This document shows, one piece after another, positions 7,148 to 9,018 of a DNA stretch of 9,018 bases. Position 1 is the first letter of the stretch, and each line of letters opens with the position of its first letter. Below the pieces are notes generated by a model, which saw only the letters and a list, made by a program, of their open reading frames with translations, had not been told where the DNA came from and searched no databases. This stretch comes from Lachnospiraceae bacterium (GTDB taxonomy: Bacteria; Bacillota_A; Clostridia; Lachnospirales; Lachnospiraceae): NCBI GenBank assembly GCA_017540915.1, contig JAFYAD010000014.1, positions 1 through 9,018 on the forward strand, given 5' to 3'. The translations under genes and the position numbers were made by a program.

Positions 7148-7816
7148 ATGTCGGACTGCATCATTCTAAAGGGTATGATATTGGAAACTCATCCGTACGG
7201 TGAGGCAGATAAGAGGATAGTGATCCTGACCGGAGAGCGGGGCAGGGTTACAGCTTTCGCAAGGGGAGCCAGGCGGCCGAAGAGTGTTTTTGCCGCATCT
7301 ACGGAGCCGTTTGTGTTCGGTGAGTTTGAACTGTTTCCGGGGAAAAGCGCATATTCCCTGGAAAAGGTGAATGTGAAGGAATATTTCAGGGAGATCAGTA
7401 CAGATATTGACAAAGCAGCTCTGGGATTCTATTTTTTGGAGCTTGCAGGTTACTACGCCGTTGAGGAGAGCGAGGAGAGGGATCTCACAAATCTTCTGTA
7501 CATGGGGATAAAAGCGATCTTAACTCCCGGGCTTAATACCGGTTACATCCGCAGAGCCTTTGAGTTTCGCGCGATGGTGGTGTTCGGTGAGTATCCGGAT
7601 ATGCTGGAGGATACCCGTCCGGCTCCCTTTGATCTTCTGAACGGGAATGCCCTTAATGTGATGAGGTTTATCCAGACGGCAGGTTTGAAGGAACTGTTTG
7701 CAGTTTTGCCGGAGGAAGGTGTAATGTGCGAGATCGACAAGGCCATGGATATTTATATAAATGCCCACAGGCATCATGTTTTCAAGAGTCTTGAACTTCT
7801 GAACAGTATGTGGTAA
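7148..7816 (+). CDS. recO: DNA repair protein RecO, short form without zinc knuckle
   Basis: RecO works with RecF and RecR to load RecA on single-stranded DNA coated with SSB and to anneal strands. The 222-residue product shows the N-terminal OB-fold signature: KGMILETHPYGEADKRIVILTGERGRVTAFARGARRPKS (residues 8-46), then AASTEPFVFGEFELF. The C-terminal helical part ends in HHVFKSLELL. Firmicute RecO proteins are usually about 240-255 residues and many carry a four-cysteine zinc site in the C-terminal half. Here the equivalent stretch (about residues 147-165, GEYPDMLEDTRPAPFDLL) has no cysteine and is shortened, so the zinc knuckle appears lost. The start at 7148 aligns with the known N-terminus, though the GGAG (7142-7145) is only two bases away; GGTGG just upstream may serve instead. 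A later ATG at 7175 would remove part of the first strand. It lies 79 bases after era, and function is expected to be retained. Confidence 0.93.
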   Translation: MSDCIILKGMILETHPYGEADKRIVILTGERGRVTAFARGARRPKSVFAASTEPFVFGEFELFPGKSAYSLEKVNVKEYFREISTDIDKAALGFYFLELAGYYAVEESEERDLTNLLYMGIKAILTPGLNTGYIRRAFEFRAMVVFGEYPDMLEDTRPAPFDLLNGNALNVMRFIQTAGLKELFAVLPEEGVMCEIDKAMDIYINAHRHHVFKSLELLNSMW

Positions 7817-7907
7817 AGTATATCATCATTCAAGATTTCCCTTCGGGAGAAGCTTCCGGTTGGTGGTCTGCTGAAGGGTTGTTCTGTAAGATAAAAGAGG
7901 TATAAAA

Positions 7908-8534
7908 GTGAAAAAGTTATTATGTTTTCTGACTGCTGCGGGTTTAGCTGCTATGATGTTAGCGGGCTGCGGTCAGGAAGAGGAAGTTGCAAAGGATGCA
8001 AACCGTGACACTGTATTCATAGACAAGAAGGGCAATATCTCGGAGTTTATCTGCTCGGATTTCACGGCGGATTACTATGACGAGGATGAGCTTAAAGATT
8101 TCATAAACGAGAAAGTTGATGCATATACCGGTCTCTACGGACAGGAGACCGTTGAGGTAGAGAAATACGGTGTTGAAAACGGAGTCGCAAAGCTTACTCT
8201 CAAATACTATGATCCCACGGATTACGCAGAATTCAACGGGGTGACTTTCTTCTCCGGATCCGTGGTGGAGGCACAGGCCGACGGATATAAGTTTTCCGGA
8301 GATTTCGTCACTGTTGAGGATGGCGTTACCGGTGTGGCAGCATCAGGCAGCGAGATTTCTACCAATGAGAAGCTTAAATGCGTTATCATAGGTCAGGAGA
8401 CGGATGTGAATGTTGCCGGCGAGATAGTATATGTTTCTGTGGGCAGTGTTGAAGTTATTTCCAAGTCTGAAGCCCATGTGACATATGACAGCCTTTCTGC
8501 AGATCCGCAGGTTGGGTATATTATATATAACTGA
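7908..8534 (+). CDS. Small secreted lipoprotein, function unknown
   Basis: This is a 208-residue predicted lipoprotein. The N-terminus MKK, a hydrophobic stretch (4-19) and the lipobox LAGC with C21 indicate export, lipidation and anchoring to the outer face of the membrane, leaving a mature part of about 188 residues. The mature protein is acidic, rich in Asp, Glu, Val and Tyr, with no further membrane segment and no cysteine apart from one near SEFICSD and one in KLKCVI. Repeated beta-type stretches (VAKLTLKYYD, GVTFFSGSVVEA, GEIVYVSVGSVEVI) suggest a mostly beta fold. I do not recognise a domain. The start is GTG, chosen because AAGAGG (7895-7900) lies seven bases upstream and the signal peptide begins there. 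It lies 91 bases after recO and 44 before glyS, a position where, as far as I recall, Lachnospiraceae often carry a similar small lipoprotein. No function can be inferred from the context. Confidence 0.85.
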   Translation: MKKLLCFLTAAGLAAMMLAGCGQEEEVAKDANRDTVFIDKKGNISEFICSDFTADYYDEDELKDFINEKVDAYTGLYGQETVEVEKYGVENGVAKLTLKYYDPTDYAEFNGVTFFSGSVVEAQADGYKFSGDFVTVEDGVTGVAASGSEISTNEKLKCVIIGQETDVNVAGEIVYVSVGSVEVISKSEAHVTYDSLSADPQVGYIIYN

Positions 8535-8578
8535 TGGACCTGTTAATAAAGCAATAAAATATAAGGAGAAACAAAAAA

Positions 8579-9018
8579 ATGGAAAAAACAATGGAAAAGA
8601 TCGTCGCACTGGCAAAAGCAAGGGGGTTTGTATACCCGGGATCTGAGATCTACGGCGGTCTCGCAAATACATGGGATTACGGAAACCTCGGTGTAGAGCT
8701 TAAGAATAACGTGAAAAGAGCATGGTGGCAGAAGTTCGTACAGGAAAATCCGTACAATGTGGGCGTTGACTGTGCGATCCTCATGAACCCGCAGACATGG
8801 GTGGCTTCAGGACATCTCGGTGGATTTTCCGATCCCCTCATGGACTGCAAGGAGTGCCATGAGCGTTTCAGAGCCGATAAGATCATAGAGGACTACGCTC
8901 AGGAGAAGGGCATCACCTTAGAGTCGTCGGTAGACGGATGGTCTCAGGAGGAGATGGTAGATTTCATCGAGAAAAACAACATTCCCTGCCCGTCCTGTGG
9001 CAAGCACAACTTCACCGA
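8579..9018 (+). CDS. glyS: Glycyl-tRNA synthetase, dimeric type, N-terminal part (3' truncated by window)
   Basis: This enzyme charges tRNA-Gly with glycine using ATP. The first 146 codons are present and open to the window end. The sequence MEKIVALAKARGFVYPGSEIYGGLANTWDYGNLGVELKNN matches the start of the single-chain class II GlyRS, including motif 1 region residues GFVYPGSEIYGG and WDYGPLG-like WDYGNLG (32-38). MNPQTWVASGHLGGFSDPL (69-87) follows. CKEC (C90, C93) and CPSC (C137, C140) form the pair of CxxC units expected to bind zinc in the insertion. This is the alpha2 form of Firmicutes, archaea and eukaryotes, not the alpha-beta GlyQ/GlyS type. The ATG at 8579 has TAAGGAG (8562-8568) ten bases upstream; a second ATG at 8591 is possible but lacks a better site. 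Only 44 bases separate it from the lipoprotein stop, so there is no room for a T-box leader, and expression may depend on upstream transcription. Catalytic motifs 2 and 3 lie outside the window. Confidence 0.96.
   Translation, partial: MEKTMEKIVALAKARGFVYPGSEIYGGLANTWDYGNLGVELKNNVKRAWWQKFVQENPYNVGVDCAILMNPQTWVASGHLGGFSDPLMDCKECHERFRADKIIEDYAQEKGITLESSVDGWSQEEMVDFIEKNNIPCPSCGKHNFT

Noticed and set aside
7839..7878. Terminator between recO and the lipoprotein gene, from CCCTTCGG (7839-7846) pairing with CTGAAGGG (7871-7878)
   Set aside because: The loop is about 24 bases and no T-tract follows, so it does not have terminator form.

Overview
The window looks like chromosomal housekeeping DNA from a Clostridia member, most likely Lachnospiraceae. 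The evidence is the SerA type (short, with a single C-terminal ACT domain), a cytosolic M16C metallopeptidase, the adjacent era and recO genes, a small lipoprotein gene before a dimeric-type glycyl-tRNA synthetase, AGGAG-type ribosome binding sites, and G+C in the mid-40s percent by eye. All genes lie on the + strand. I see no mobile element, tRNA, rRNA, CRISPR array or prophage gene.

Layout: (1) 2-445, the 3' end of serA (D-3-phosphoglycerate dehydrogenase), closed by a good intrinsic terminator at 495-540. (2) 446-674, an intergenic region with that terminator and a plausible sigma-70/sigma-A promoter at 574-602. (3) 675-1787, a phosphoribosylanthranilate isomerase (TrpF) fused in one frame to a Nudix hydrolase domain. 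(4) 1881-3188, a DUF1015 protein. (5) 3216-6137 (or from 3189), a ~970-residue M16C metallopeptidase. (6) 6148-7068, the GTPase Era. (7) 7148-7816, a short RecO without the usual zinc knuckle. (8) 7908-8534, a small lipoprotein of unknown function. (9) 8579-9018, the 5' end of glyS, cut by the window edge.

From the promoter near 600 onward, no convincing terminator (GC hairpin plus T-tract) is visible. Gaps are 93, 0-27, 10, 79, 91 and 44 bases, so 675 to beyond 9018 could be one long transcription unit, tightly coupled from DUF1015 to M16C to era. The functions are mixed: amino-acid metabolism (serA, trpF, DUF1015), peptide turnover (M16C), ribosome maturation (Era), recombination repair (RecO) and tRNA charging (GlyRS).

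The least ordinary element is the TrpF-Nudix fusion, an apparently complete isomerase away from other trp genes and set between serA and DUF1015. Serine is the co-substrate of tryptophan synthase, so a serine/tryptophan link is conceivable but is inference. No clearly novel multi-gene system such as defence, a secretion system or biosynthetic cluster is visible.
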